A program made the position numbers and the translations under genes. Source: Selaginella moellendorffii (taxonomy: Eukaryota; Streptophyta; Lycopodiopsida; Selaginellales; Selaginellaceae). Taken from it: 64,000 bases of DNA. The notes under the pieces were generated by a model that was given only the letters and a program-made list of their open reading frames with translations, did no database searches and was not told the origin of the DNA. Shown here one piece after another: positions 1 through 10,729 of this stretch. The DNA lies in NCBI RefSeq assembly GCF_000143415.4, contig NW_003314313.1:986334-1050333 (forward strand), written 5' to 3'. The stretch's first letter is position 1. Each line of letters opens with the position of its first letter.

Positions 1-658
1 ATCTATTTTACAAGAATAAAAAACCTTTCCTGAAATAAAAACACTTAAACTCCTTATTTTATGTTGAAGGTAACCATTTATTCAAACTTACCTCCAACTT
101 AGCCAAAACTAGTTTATATATGAATTAGTTCAATCAAATATGATTCCTACTGAAAATTAGTTTAGTTAAGGTTCAGTGAAAATTAATTAATTTTGCTACA
201 GGTGAGGGGGTTATAAGATTCTCATGAGGCTACTTTCTTTATGTCAAAGTCATAAACTACCATCTACTTAAAGGTTAAAGATCTAAGTTTAATTTGCCAT
301 AGATTTTTTGAACTTTTAAATACTCACTATTAAGGTTTGAGAGCTCAAAAGTGGTCTATGCTCAAGGAGATGATCACTCTCAATTATGTAAATCTCTTGG
401 ATGATATAAAGTATAAAGAGGGTGGATTTATATGGAAAAATATAGCAATACAAGTCACAAGATTTAAAATTTATTTTTAAGAATTAAGATGAAAACTTAA
501 TGCATGGGCCTCTTGCTTCCTCTGCCACACAATTGATTTCAATTAAATACTTGGTGAGGATCAAAAGAGCATTAGAAAGAGAGGTGTTGCATGATAGGAC
601 AAAATATAATTATTAGTTAACAAAATTGATTTATGTGAACTTTTTAGATTTTTCATCA
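1..658. other. AT-rich sequence, no gene seen
   Basis: All frames are broken by stops and I recognise no protein. It is probably more of the retrotransposon debris that continues to the right. Confidence 0.5.
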
Positions 659-1160
659 AAAGTTACTTATTCTTTCTTTACAACCAAGATGGCAAGAGGT
701 TGGTATTATTAGTTTTTTTTTATCAATCTCTTTTATTCAAGTGTTAGTAAACTATATTTAGTATCTATACTTAACCAGGTGAGAATAAAGAAGGAATTCT
801 TAAGTGTTTACTTAGCCAAACATTCGTAGCTTGGTTTGTTAGTTTTCTTTTACTCTATTTTGCACTAGTTTGTTAAGAACCCTCAAGGATGAAGCATTAA
901 TCCTTCAATATCACTATGTAATATTTTACCATGTTCGTTAAATACACTCACTATCATGCCCTATATGTTGGTCATATTCAATCTCATTAGTTATTTATGG
1001 AAAATGTATATCTATAGAATGTAAAGATTGTAATGAATATAATGGTGTTATTCCCATGTTTAAATTAGCAATTTAATACCATTTCATATTTAATAAGTTT
1101 TCATGATTGTCCTAAAGATTAACTCTTGGGAGTGAGGTGAAAGCCCAAAACATAGGGGAG
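659..1160 (+). repeat. Decayed partial LTR related to the outer element
   Basis: This stretch can be aligned by eye with the first half of the LTR at 2,407-2,990: the same order of landmarks (ggcaagaggt, tcaagtgttagtaaa, tagccaa, ccctcaatatcact, caaactcttgg-like blocks) with many substitutions. It is an old truncated copy of the LTR family that is also seen at 2,378 and 20,074. It lies just upstream of the integrase relic, so it may belong to an earlier element of the same family. Confidence 0.5.
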
Positions 1161-1249
1161 GACAAGGTTTGTGAAGTATAAAAGGTTGAAATATGGATTC
1201 AAGGTTTTGCGATGGGTTTGAGAATTTTACATAACTTATTAATGACTTA

Positions 1250-1930
1250 CCATTTCGAAATTTACATTCTCAATATAGCCTTGAAGACGATCTTTTTTAT
1301 TTTGTGAGGATGGATTCGGATGATCATTTATGGTTAGTGGTGTCTTCAATTTTTATTCCACACTTTTTCCATGTCTACTATAATTCTTCTATTTTAGGCA
1401 GGTATATGGGACATTATCATGTGACTGAGAAATTACACAAGTATTTTTATTGGCTGGAAATGTGCCGTGATATTATTCAATATGTATATAGTTATATTTA
1501 GTGCCAAACTCGTAATATTCTCCCTCATGTTATGGAAAGACAATTAGAGTCAATTGTAGAGTCTCATTTGTTTGAGTTAGTGGTGTTTCATATGATAAGA
1601 CCTTTTCTACGGTCAATTGTTGGTAATAAGTATATTATTATTGCGTTTGATTACTTGACTTGCTAGGTAGAAGTCGGTGCTTTTACTAATGTGTCTATAA
1701 TTACTGTTAGATACTTCCTTTTCAATTAAATGGTGTTTTAACATTTATGTTTAAAGTAAATTCTCTCAAATAATGGTCTTACATTTATGGGTGAAACATT
1801 TCACATTTTAACATTTCGGCTAGGGATATGCCACACTTTCATAAGTGCTTATCATCCACAGACGTCTAAATGGTTTAGTGGAAATGGCTCATTCAAACCT
1901 TCAAAATGATGATCGTGAAGTACATAAACT
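1250..1930 (+). pseudogene. Ty3/gypsy integrase relic (HHCC finger and catalytic core)
   Basis: Conceptual translation shows the classic end of RNase H and start of integrase: YSLEDDLFY, then IPHFFHVYYNS, then GHYHVTEKLHKYFYWLEMCRD, which matches the H2C2 zinc-binding motif of plant gypsy integrases. Further on, GNKYIIIAFDYLTC, then SNNGLTFMG (the D-N-G segment) and AYHPQTS match the DDE core. Stop codons (for example after YSYI near 1,500) and frame changes show it is dead. The element inserts integrate retrotransposon cDNA when intact. Upstream reverse transcriptase is not recognisable here. Confidence 0.8.
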
Positions 1931-2377
1931 GTCAACATTCGGATTGGGATAGTCATTTGCCATTTCTTTAATATGCATATGTCACAAGGGTATAAAGTTT
2001 TGTTAGTGCTTCACTATTGAAATTTTTTTTAGTCATGATCTAATACTACTATGGAAGTTGAGTTTACCTTTATTATTGTCATGAGTTGCCCGATGTAAGT
2101 CTTGAGGATCAATATTTGATGAGAATTCTTCCATTTTTCTGAGCAAAGTCTACTGAACATTTAGTGGTATATACAATTAGGATAACAATGGCATTACAAC
2201 TCCCATCATTATTCACCTCGTAAAGTACAAAGTGAACAATTTAGTATTAGTTTGTTTTCTCAATCTTATGGTACATAGTCTATCTTATAGTACATAGTTT
2301 TCCTAAGGCTTCTTGCTTAGTGGAAGGGACCATATCATATGTTGTAGCAAGTTGGACCACAAATTTATAAGGTTTGA
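1931..2377 (+). other. Degraded tail of the gypsy relic
   Basis: No open frame and no domain is visible after the integrase core. The sequence includes a small duplication (agtacatagt/agtacatag near 2,270-2,300). It ends in TTTGA at 2,373-2,377, which is the left copy of the target-site duplication of the element starting at 2,378. Confidence 0.5.
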
Positions 2378-3512
2378 TGTCGCAAATGTGACTTCGGGTA
2401 TCGAAAGTTACCTGTCAGTTGTGCTTTCGGATATTCTTTCCTTACTACCACGGCAAGAGGTCGGTATTGCTAAGACCCTTTATCAATCCTTCTTATTCAA
2501 GTGTTAGTAAATTGAACTTTGTATCTATACTTGGTTGGACGAGCATAAGGATAGAATTCCTAAGTGTCTATTTAGCCAAGTATACTTGGCCCAGCTTGTT
2601 AGTTCTCTTTTGTTCTATTTTGCACTGTCTTGCACTGGCTTGACAAGAACCCTTGCATAGTGAAACAAGTCCCTCAATATCGCTGGATGATAGTTTGCCG
2701 TGTCTACTAAACACCCTTGTTATCATGCCCTTTGTGTTAGTCTCACTTTGGTCCTAAATGCTATTTATGGAAAGTGTCTAGATTTGCTCATTTGGCATAT
2801 CTACAAAATGTAGAGATTGTCCTGAATATAATGGTGTTCATCCCGTGTTTAAATTCACAATCTAAAGACATTCCATATTTAGTAAATTTCAAGCTTGTCC
2901 TAGAGACTAACTCTTGGTACTAAGGGAGGCTTGGGGTCCAAAGCGTGTATTTCTAAAGGGGGGGAGGGGCGGCCATGGGGGATTCCAAATATATAGTAGG
3001 GTTAGTGGGTAGGTCAGGTATGGTTGACCAACCTAAAGCATAATCTAGCTTTCATTTATGTGTCTATTCTTGTTCTGCATCCGACTTGGGTCTAAGCCCA
3101 AGTTCAATTCTATACTAGCTAGTGGAGTACCTATATCTTTACGTTAGGCCATCGGTATACTGAAATAGTGCTAGACTCTGTTTGGCTTCGTTTTGCATGT
3201 TGGTTTTGGCATTAGAATGTTGGATACTCTAGGATTGTTCCAAATTGCTCTGCGCTCTTGTTCCTTCACTTCTTGGGTTGTACACTTGGGAGTCATTCCG
3301 TGCTCCAATATCATTGCTCCTTGGCTCCATGCTTGGGAGTTTGGTACCGTTCCTTTGTTTAGTGACCCAAGGGCCTGAAACTCAGGTTCTGCACCATTGT
3401 TCTTTAGACACGTGGCATGTGACACGTGGCATATGGAAGGTTTAGGTTCTGCTTCGTGGTTATCCTATGGTAAATCACCATAGGATAAAGGGTAAAAACC
3501 ATGTGCGCTACA
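2378..3512 (+). repeat. 5' LTR of the outer element
   Basis: About 1,135 bp, starting TGTCGCAAATG and ending GCGCTACA. It aligns along its whole length with 20,074-21,193, including a G-rich block (ggggggaggggcggccatgggg) and the duplicated cacgtggcatgtgacacgtggc near 3,410-3,430. Short open frames inside it are not convincing genes. Confidence 0.85.
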
Positions 3513-3530
3513 TTTGGTATCAAAGAATAA
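3513..3530 (+). promoter_or_regulatory. Primer-binding site of the outer element (initiator tRNA-Met type)
   Basis: TTTGGTATCAAAGAATAA directly follows the LTR. TGGTATCAAAG differs by one base from the usual plant site complementary to the 3' end of initiator tRNA-Met (TGGTATCAGAGC). Confidence 0.7.
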
Positions 3531-4343
3531 GTCTCAACAAATACTATCTAATGAGATTGGGTAACTAGTCTCATTGCATATGCAGAAATGAAAAGGATGA
3601 TCCAAGTGGGTACACGTTTGGGTGCAAAAGCCTCGCATTTGTTCCTTGGGTATGGATTTTGGTTACCTTTTGTACCGTATTATATGAGTTTGCTCTTAAG
3701 ATGGATGTGAGATGTTCCGTTTGCATGAGTTTATACTTGGGCTTGTAAGTGAGGCACATTAGCAACTCAAAGTTACACTTTACGTTAGTAGGATTAATAT
3801 TAGTCTATCGGTGGTTTCATGAGTGGTTCCTTATACCATGGGTGAAAGTAAACCTTCTCTAGGTTTGTTATAAGTGGCAAATAAGCTAGTTTGTAATTGT
3901 TTAGCACTACACTAATAGATCCTTCTTAGACATGATTATGAGTGGATCAATCAAGACTATAGGGATTAGTCTATTGGTTCAAGTAGTCATTACCATACTC
4001 TCTCATAAACTTTTCTTGGATTGAACTGAAAGCAGTGTGAACGCAAGCTTGACGTTTGGTAAAAGATGAGACCAAAAAGAGAATTGTCAAGGACAAAGGA
4101 TCAAACATATAAATCATTTTTTCTTCTTAGAGAAATGATTTGTAACGAGGTGTCAACTCATTGCCCGTGTTCACATTATGCAATCAAAAGTCCCTACCTT
4201 GATGCATGTTGGAAGTGATGGTCTTGTAAGTAGTGAGTTGTGGGATGGATAGCGATGAAGCGTTGAACTATTTTGTCTAAGCTTGCTATTAGAAGACTTG
4301 GGTTATAATGCTTAATTCTTTTTCGGGGAACCTTGTTGATGCT
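3531..4343 (+). other. Left remnant of outer-element interior
   Basis: Non-coding sequence between the primer-binding site and the nested element. No gag-like protein can be read; stops occur in every frame. Confidence 0.6.
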
Positions 4344-4753
4344 TGTAAGCGATTAATTTTTCCATTCTACTTTAGTCACTTAACCACATCTTTGACCACT
4401 TGGAGGAGTCTCATTCACAACCTCCTTAAGTCCAATTCAGGACTTGGGACTTGCTAGCCCCGAGGATGGCATCCATGCCACTCATCCCTTGCACTTAGTC
4501 CAAGTGCTCCACGTGTCCGGTCCCAAGACCGGCACCCAAAGGTACCACTAACATATCAGCCCATTACACTAAGGCCATGCCCTTTGCCGGCTCTAGTTCC
4601 CCCGGGAGATCAATTGGCCGATGCTCCCAGTCCAAGTGTGGGTGGCACTACCTACTTGGATACCAGGTGTGGCTCAATGGAACCTCGCTCTAAGCCCATG
4701 GCTAGAGCACTTAAAGGCGGAAGGTGGGGAGAGTACCCAAGGGGCTTGCGTAG

Positions 4754-6662
4754 TGTGAGACACAAAATCCCTAGGCCCCAAAGTGGAGCCGGAAGGGCGC
4801 CACATGGTAGTGGCCGAAGCGAGAGCCAAACGAGCGTAACACGTTTGGACCAAAAGCTCCGACTTGAAAAGTCAAGAGCGGGAGTGGAACTCCCAACGAA
4901 GTGCTCAAGGAACGAGCACGAAGCGAGCAAAAGGCGAGGCTCCAAAAAGGGACCCAAAAGGACCAACACATGACACGTGGGAGTGTCCGAGATGGACTCG
5001 AGTTGGAGTCCGAAGTGGAGTCCGAGATGGACCCGAGTTGGAGTCCGAAATGGAGTCCGAGATGGACCCGAGATGGAGTCCGAGATGGAGTCCGAAGTGG
5101 AGTCCGAGGTGGACCCGAGATGGACCCGAGTTGGAGTCCGAAGTGGAGTCCGAGATGGACCTGAGATGGAGTCCGAGATGGAGTCCGAAGTGGAGTCCGA
5201 GGTGGACCCGAGATGGACCCGAGTTGGAGTCCGAAGTGGAGTCCGAGATGGACCCGAGATGGAGTCCGAGATGGAGTCCGAGATGGAGTCCGAGGTGGAC
5301 CCGAGATGGACCCGAGTTGGAGTCCAAAGTGGAGTCCGAGATGGACCCGAGATGGAGTCCGAGATGGAGTCCGAGATGGAGTCCGAGGTGGACCCGAGAT
5401 GGACCCGAAATGGAGTCCGAGATGGAGTCCGAGATGGACCCGAGATGGACCCGAGATGGAGTCCGAGATGGAGTCCGAGATGGAGTCCGAGATGGAGTCC
5501 GAAGTCGAGACCGAGACCGGGACCGAGACCGAGACCGAGACCGAGATCGGGAACGAGACCGAGACCGAGGCCGAGGCCGAGCCCGAGCCCGAGCCCGAGT
5601 CCGAGTCCGAATCCGAGTCCGAGTCCGAGTCCGAGTCCGAGTCCGAGTCCGAGTCCGGAGCCTGAGAGGGTGACATCTCAAAGCGTTCGTCTCCCAGACC
5701 CTGGGGGGTTTGGTGAGCTCCAAAAGTATAGTAAGGGGGAGGACTGCAGTGGAGCCAGTTTGGCCAGGAAAGGCCAGTTTGGCCCAGGAAGGCCGGACCC
5801 AGTGTTGGGTGATGAGCTGCCCACTGGGAAGTCCAAGACTAGAGTGAACACGGACCGACAAGCGGGGTAGCTTGGTGAAGTGTTCAAGAGCCGGCTCTAG
5901 TTCCCCCGGGAGATCGACTGGCCGATGCTCCCAGTCCAAGTGTGGGTGGCACTACCTACTTGGATACCAAGCGTGGCTCAATGGAACCTCGCTCTAAGCC
6001 CATGGCTAGAGCACCTAAAGGCGATAGGTGGGGAGAGTACCCAGGTGGCTCGCGTAAGGCCACGGTGTTCCGAAATGTTGTCCCAAAGGCCCAGACTGTG
6101 GAAAGGAAGAGGAGCAGTCCTCTGGGGTAGTGACCAAGGACACAGTCATGTGGTGAGGAAGTCCCAGAGGACCGTGGGACTTAGTGGTCGGGCCTGTGGG
6201 CCTCGATCCAGTGGCAGTGTTGGCAAACACGGCCAGGGGCAAAAAGGGACTTGGTAGGAACTGACAAAGGGACTTTGGGGAAGGCAATTCCCCAGGTCTG
6301 TGGGCATCCTAAGGATGCTAAGGAGTGGATCTAGGATGACCACTCGTGGACACATGGCCAAGTCTTGGAGAGACGAGGTGGTGATGCAAGTGGTGTTGAA
6401 CCACTAGTGCAGCAAAGGTGAATGGGCATGGCCTTAGCGTAACGGGCCGAGATGTCAGTGGTACCTTTGGGTGTCGGTCTCGGGACCGGACACGTGGAGC
6501 ACTTGGACCAGGTGCAAGTGTGGAGTGGCATGGATGCCATTCTTGGGGCTAGCAAGTCCCAAGTCCTGAATTGGACTGATGGAGGTTGTGAATGAGACTC
6601 CTCGAAGTGGTCAGAGGTGTGGTTAAGTGACTAAAGTAAAATGGAAAATTTAGTCGCTTACA
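4754..6662 (+). repeat. 5' LTR of the young element
   Basis: Begins TGTGAGACACAAAATCCC and ends TTTAGTCGCTTACA. It holds a hexamer-based minisatellite in its first third. The last 240 bp (6,424-6,662) are the reverse complement of 4,344-4,583, because those bases belong to the older element, which lies in the opposite orientation. Confidence 0.92.
4981..5657 (+). repeat. GAGTCC/GAGATG/GAGACC hexamer minisatellite in the LTR
   Basis: The array is built from hexamers of the form GAGNNN. The first part mixes GAGTCC, GAGATG and GACCC units in longer blocks; from about 5,505 it becomes GAGACC repeats, then GAGGCC, GAGCCC and finally pure GAGTCC. All units are multiples of three and lack stop triplets, so every frame is open for 150-400 codons. 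The same array is at 10,957-11,633 and, shorter and inverted, at 13,085-13,450, 18,725-19,200 and 62,440-62,815. Confidence 0.9.
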
Positions 6663-6680
6663 ATTTGGTATCGGAGCTGT
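6663..6680 (+). promoter_or_regulatory. Primer-binding site of the young element (tRNA-Met type)
   Basis: ATTTGGTATCGGAGCTGT starts directly after the LTR. TGGTATCGGAGC has one mismatch to the plant initiator tRNA-Met complement; the older element keeps the perfect form. Confidence 0.85.
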
Positions 6681-9600
6681 TCCTTAGTCCGACTTTTATT
6701 GGTGCTCAAGTATATCACCACTAGTGTTGGCATCGGAAGGTCCGAGGAGTGGGCCTATCCTTGAGGAGTAGCAAGTCGGGAAGACATGGCTCTCCATTAC
6801 AGTTCATGTGTGAACTTGTAGACGAGGTGGTGGATAGAAAAGGGCCAATAATGGAACGACTTTGGGATCTTGGGAACAGTATATGGTTTTCCTCAAAAGA
6901 GTTGAGGATGTGATCCAGATGAGCGTTTGACTTAGCAAACTGGCTAATGTAGTTGTGATAAACAACTACAGTTGGGATCACGGGAAAGATAAAGACTCCA
7001 AAGCAATAAAGGAGTCACAAGATTTTCCTCGTATAGTTGAGGTTGGTGCTCATGAATGTGAGACCAGAAGTAATGACCGTGGGAGGTCAAATATGGAAGA
7101 GGACTCAAGTCCTTGAAAAGGTAGCCGGGGCTACCTCTAATAAATGCTGGAACAACCCAAGGAGTTGGGGGTGTATTAAGTGGATGAGTTGGTGTTCTCA
7201 TCACATGGACAAGTAGTCCTAAGGGGCAAAGGTTGCCCCCAGAGAACAAAATCAAGTGTCGGAGTAACACTTGTGAAAATAGTTCTTTTGAGTAGGACAG
7301 GAATGCAAGAAGTGTATTCCAGTGAGCTAGTGCCTCACAAGTAGGACCTTACGGGTCTGTGGATTAACCAAGTCCAAAATTGCTGGATGACTCAAGTAGA
7401 GTCAACGGATGGTCCTAAAAGGACTGATGGAAGCATTTGGACTGAGGTGTGTTGTACCCCACAAAGGATGGGGGGGGGGGATCATAGGATCCAAGGATGA
7501 GAACAGAGGGTATCTCATCAATGGCAAAATATGCCATGCTAAAGTTATGGGAAAGGTGTTCCCAGAAGAAAACAACTCTGACATAAAGTTGTGTGTGACC
7601 TCTATGGTGTAGTGCTAACGGATGGTTGGCATGAGAAAGAGCGGTGTTGGTCTTGGCAAAGACATAGACACGAAGGGGAAATGTCATAGAGGTAGGCTCG
7701 TGGAGCCGATGGTGTGGAGACACCAAATGTGCCAAGGTGTGATACCTTGAGGCTATGTTGGTGGGTTCATGAGAACCCCTTGCCAAAGGAATCCCAATGG
7801 AATCGGGAATAGCATAGCCTAAGCTGCAGAGCATGCAGTTGGAGTGTGGTGACCCAGATAATGATGGAGGTGTGAAAGCACCAAGCAATGAGTTGTAGGA
7901 CTTGACAACTATGAGGCAACTAAGCAAGAGGTGCAAAATAACTGGTTAAACGGGTAGAAGGTAGCTACCCAAGACTTCTTAATAGCATAAGGAAGTTGGA
8001 TATACCCTTACGGGGGACAAGTTGCTTGTGTTGCGATATAGTAAGTCAATGTCATAAAAGGAAATACTCATTGTCAAGAAAGCCATCATTGGGACATCCG
8101 GACACTCTAGAACACCAGAAGGTGGTGTTTGATGTCGCGAGGGCAATGGATAAAGCCCAAGGGACTAAGTCCCTAGCGAACGATGGATAGAAGGTGCTAT
8201 CCAAATGTCCAAGGTTGCGGAGACAGGAGAGGACTGTCTACCCGGATTGGACAAAGCCAAAAATGGAATTTTGGCAAGGCTAGTGATGGGCATGTAACGG
8301 CCCATAAGCAACAATGTAATCCCAGTGTGTGGGATTATAAGGTGAGCATACCCAGATTGAGGAACCACTCCCTAGGCTATTGGGTAGGTCCATCCCTAAG
8401 AATACTTGCTAAAGCATGATAGAAAGTGCAAAGCTATCCTCCTGGTCTGGAGGAGAATGACCGAAGGAAAGGTGTGAAGCCAAAAGCAAGTAGTATTGGG
8501 ATGGAATTGAACCATAGAAATCAAAGGGCATATCCAACAGTGGTTATGAAAGTTGGGAGTGGAGAATCAAGAGGGTGCTCGAGGATGTTGTTGCTAGCAA
8601 CTGTGATGCCATGGAGAGTCTAAAATATGGAATTGTCCATGTTAGACTATATGGCAACTATAAAGCTTGCGAAAGGGGAGGCCTTAGCAAGCTGAGGGAC
8701 AGAGTTCCTTCAAGGTTCCCAAAGACGATTCTAGGTAGCGTAGTACCTAGAAAGGCCAAGTGTAAATGGTTCATGGAACGCGCGAAATCAGAGTGGCGCA
8801 GCAGAAGCGTGGTCTTGAAGCTTGCCATGAGGCAAGGCTATCAAGGTTAGGGAAGTAGTTCCCGAGTGTTCAAAGAGAGGGCTTTGAACGAAAGTCGATG
8901 GTCAAGGACTTTCACGCTTATGCAGGAACCATGTTACAATGGTCGGAGGACTTGCCAAGTGAGATTGGCACGTCGGGGGAACAAAGACCCTAGTTGAAGG
9001 TGATAACTTCAAAAAGGGTGGGCCATGGGGCCGAGCATGGAGGAGTCCATGCATGATCACAGACATGTCAAGTGAGAGGACTTGGCAGTGTGGAGGAACT
9101 AGGTTCCTAAGCTGTGATCTGTAGCGCGCTTTAAAAATAGGTTGGTGCACCGGCGTGGGGAGTCACGCCAGGCATCTAGTGTGATGCCGTCCGTAGATGC
9201 ATATACGGAGGTTGGGTTCGAGTCCCGACCCTCTAGTGCTTGGGTTCGAGTCCCAAATCACTAGGGCGTGGTGATGGTTTGGAATATGAGGACACTCATA
9301 TTTCGGTGGTCATGGACTCTCAGTGGGGAGACTGGTTTGGGCACACCGCCAAGCGAGGGATGCCTCGGAGTCGTGATGCACGGTTAGATTGCTTAGTGTG
9401 AAAGCTCAGCATATCTAACTTGAACACTTTGGTGCAAGTGGCACCGAGGTCGTGGTGAGTGAGATGGGGACACCTAATCTCAGTTGCTATGAACCCTTGG
9501 CCGTAAGGGCTAGCTTGGGTGCACCGCCAAGTGTGGGGGATGCCCCCGGGGTTATAGTCAACAACTTGGAGGTCTAGAAGACCAAGTACCTCTTGGCAAC

Positions 9601-10713
9601 TCTGTTAAGGTGCCAAGGTGAGATCACTAGGTGATCTTATGGCCAGAAAAGGACAAGGTCCTTGGTTGGCTAAGGAATGAAGTTCCTGGTTCAAAATGTT
9701 GAAATTGAACTGTTTAAGGTGGTGTGGCTTGGTCGTGATAACCAAGTGGGAAGAGCACCTAAGGGAAATAAACTATGTCCGTGCGATGGCATAGTGAGTC
9801 CGAAGAAAGTAGTCTCTATAAAAGACCCATGGGAGGGTCACGAAGTTGGGCCATGGATAGAGCCCATAGCAGAAGATGCTAAAGAGACGTACTAGGGGTG
9901 AACATCCTCCGGACTTGGCAAAGAAGAGTCTTTGCTATGGAACCGAAAGGAAACCTCAAAAATGGAGGTAGCGATCCTATGTTGCTTGGTGCAACAATCC
10001 AAGGATAGGAGCAAAAGATGAGTGCCCAAGATAGGGCCGTGGAATCCATTGGAAAGAATCCAAGTGGCAAAGTTAGCCAAGGAACACTAAGGCGGTTGAT
10101 GCTAACGGATTGCGGAAAAAGAAGTGGAATTCCAAGGATGGATTCCCAAGTGCTCCAATTTGGTGAAGGAAAGGCTCCAAGTGAGGGAGCAACTAAGTAG
10201 CCAAAAGATAGGGCCGTGGACAGCCCTAGCACAAATAATGATAAATGGAACGTAATGCCAATGGTGGCACAAAAATAGAAAAGAGGATGAGGGTGCCCTC
10301 GAGTAGAGAACTTCCTAGGAGGGGAAGTGGAGTTGCACAAAATGTGCAAGGCAAGGTGTCAGAGACACCTAGAAAATTGACTTCGAGAAGTCAAAAGTAA
10401 ACGTTCCAAAGTGCAAAGGTAGATCAATGGAATCTGTGACTACTCAAGAATGAGTAGTGGAATTGAGTTAGAGAGGGTGCCTCTAACGGGTTTAGCGAGA
10501 ACTAAACCAATAAACGGAAAGAACCACCCCAAGTGGTCCAACCAGTTTCTAAGTTGGAGAGACTATCTTCCTTAGAGGATGGACAAGGCATGGTGAGCCT
10601 TCGGGGTAAAACCATAGACAAATATTGGCCGGGTGCCAAGGATGGGAATGGTAATACCTGCGAGTGTTACTTTATAAAAGGGTTTACCGTTCGATGAGGA
10701 CATCGAACTTCGT
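6681..10713 (+). other. Non-coding interior of the young element
   Basis: No frame longer than about 170 codons and no similarity to retrotransposon proteins in either strand. The sequence is collinear with the interior of the older element (13,670-17,772, inverted), so its length and order are conserved without coding. The only notable structure I found is the tRNA-like module at 9,171-9,256. Confidence 0.8.
9171..9256 (+). other. tRNA-like hairpin module with two T-arm look-alikes
   Basis: Four hairpins follow one another. GGCAT/ATGCC has an 8-nt loop (9,171-9,188). CCGTA/TACGG has an 8-nt loop (9,191-9,208). GTTGGG/CCCGAC encloses TTCGAGT (9,211-9,229). TTGGG/CCCAA encloses TTCGAGT (9,240-9,256). 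Order and spacing resemble the D, anticodon and T arms of a tRNA, and GGTTCGAGTCC matches the RNA polymerase III B box twice. No acceptor stem can be paired, so it is not a functional tRNA gene. The older copy at 15,186-15,271 preserves all four. Confidence 0.6.
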
Positions 10714-10729
10714 CTATGGGTGGTGGAGT
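10714..10729 (+). promoter_or_regulatory. Polypurine tract of the young element
   Basis: ctatgggtggtggagt ends exactly where the 3' LTR begins. The older element has the same ggtggtggagt at the matching place on the minus strand. Confidence 0.7.

Noticed and set aside
4981-5657. CRISPR-like regular repeats
   Set aside because: The units are contiguous hexamers without unique spacers; this is a minisatellite in a eukaryotic LTR.
4771-5939. Long open frames of 150-344 codons (Ser-Asp, Arg-Thr or Pro-Ser repeats) on both strands, and their copies at 10,667-11,915
   Set aside because: They come from the stop-free GAGNNN hexamer array in the LTR, which is open in all frames. They have no consistent protein and change frame between copies.
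9171-9256. A functional tRNA gene
   Set aside because: T-, anticodon- and D-like arms are present, but no acceptor stem pairs and there are two T arms in a row.
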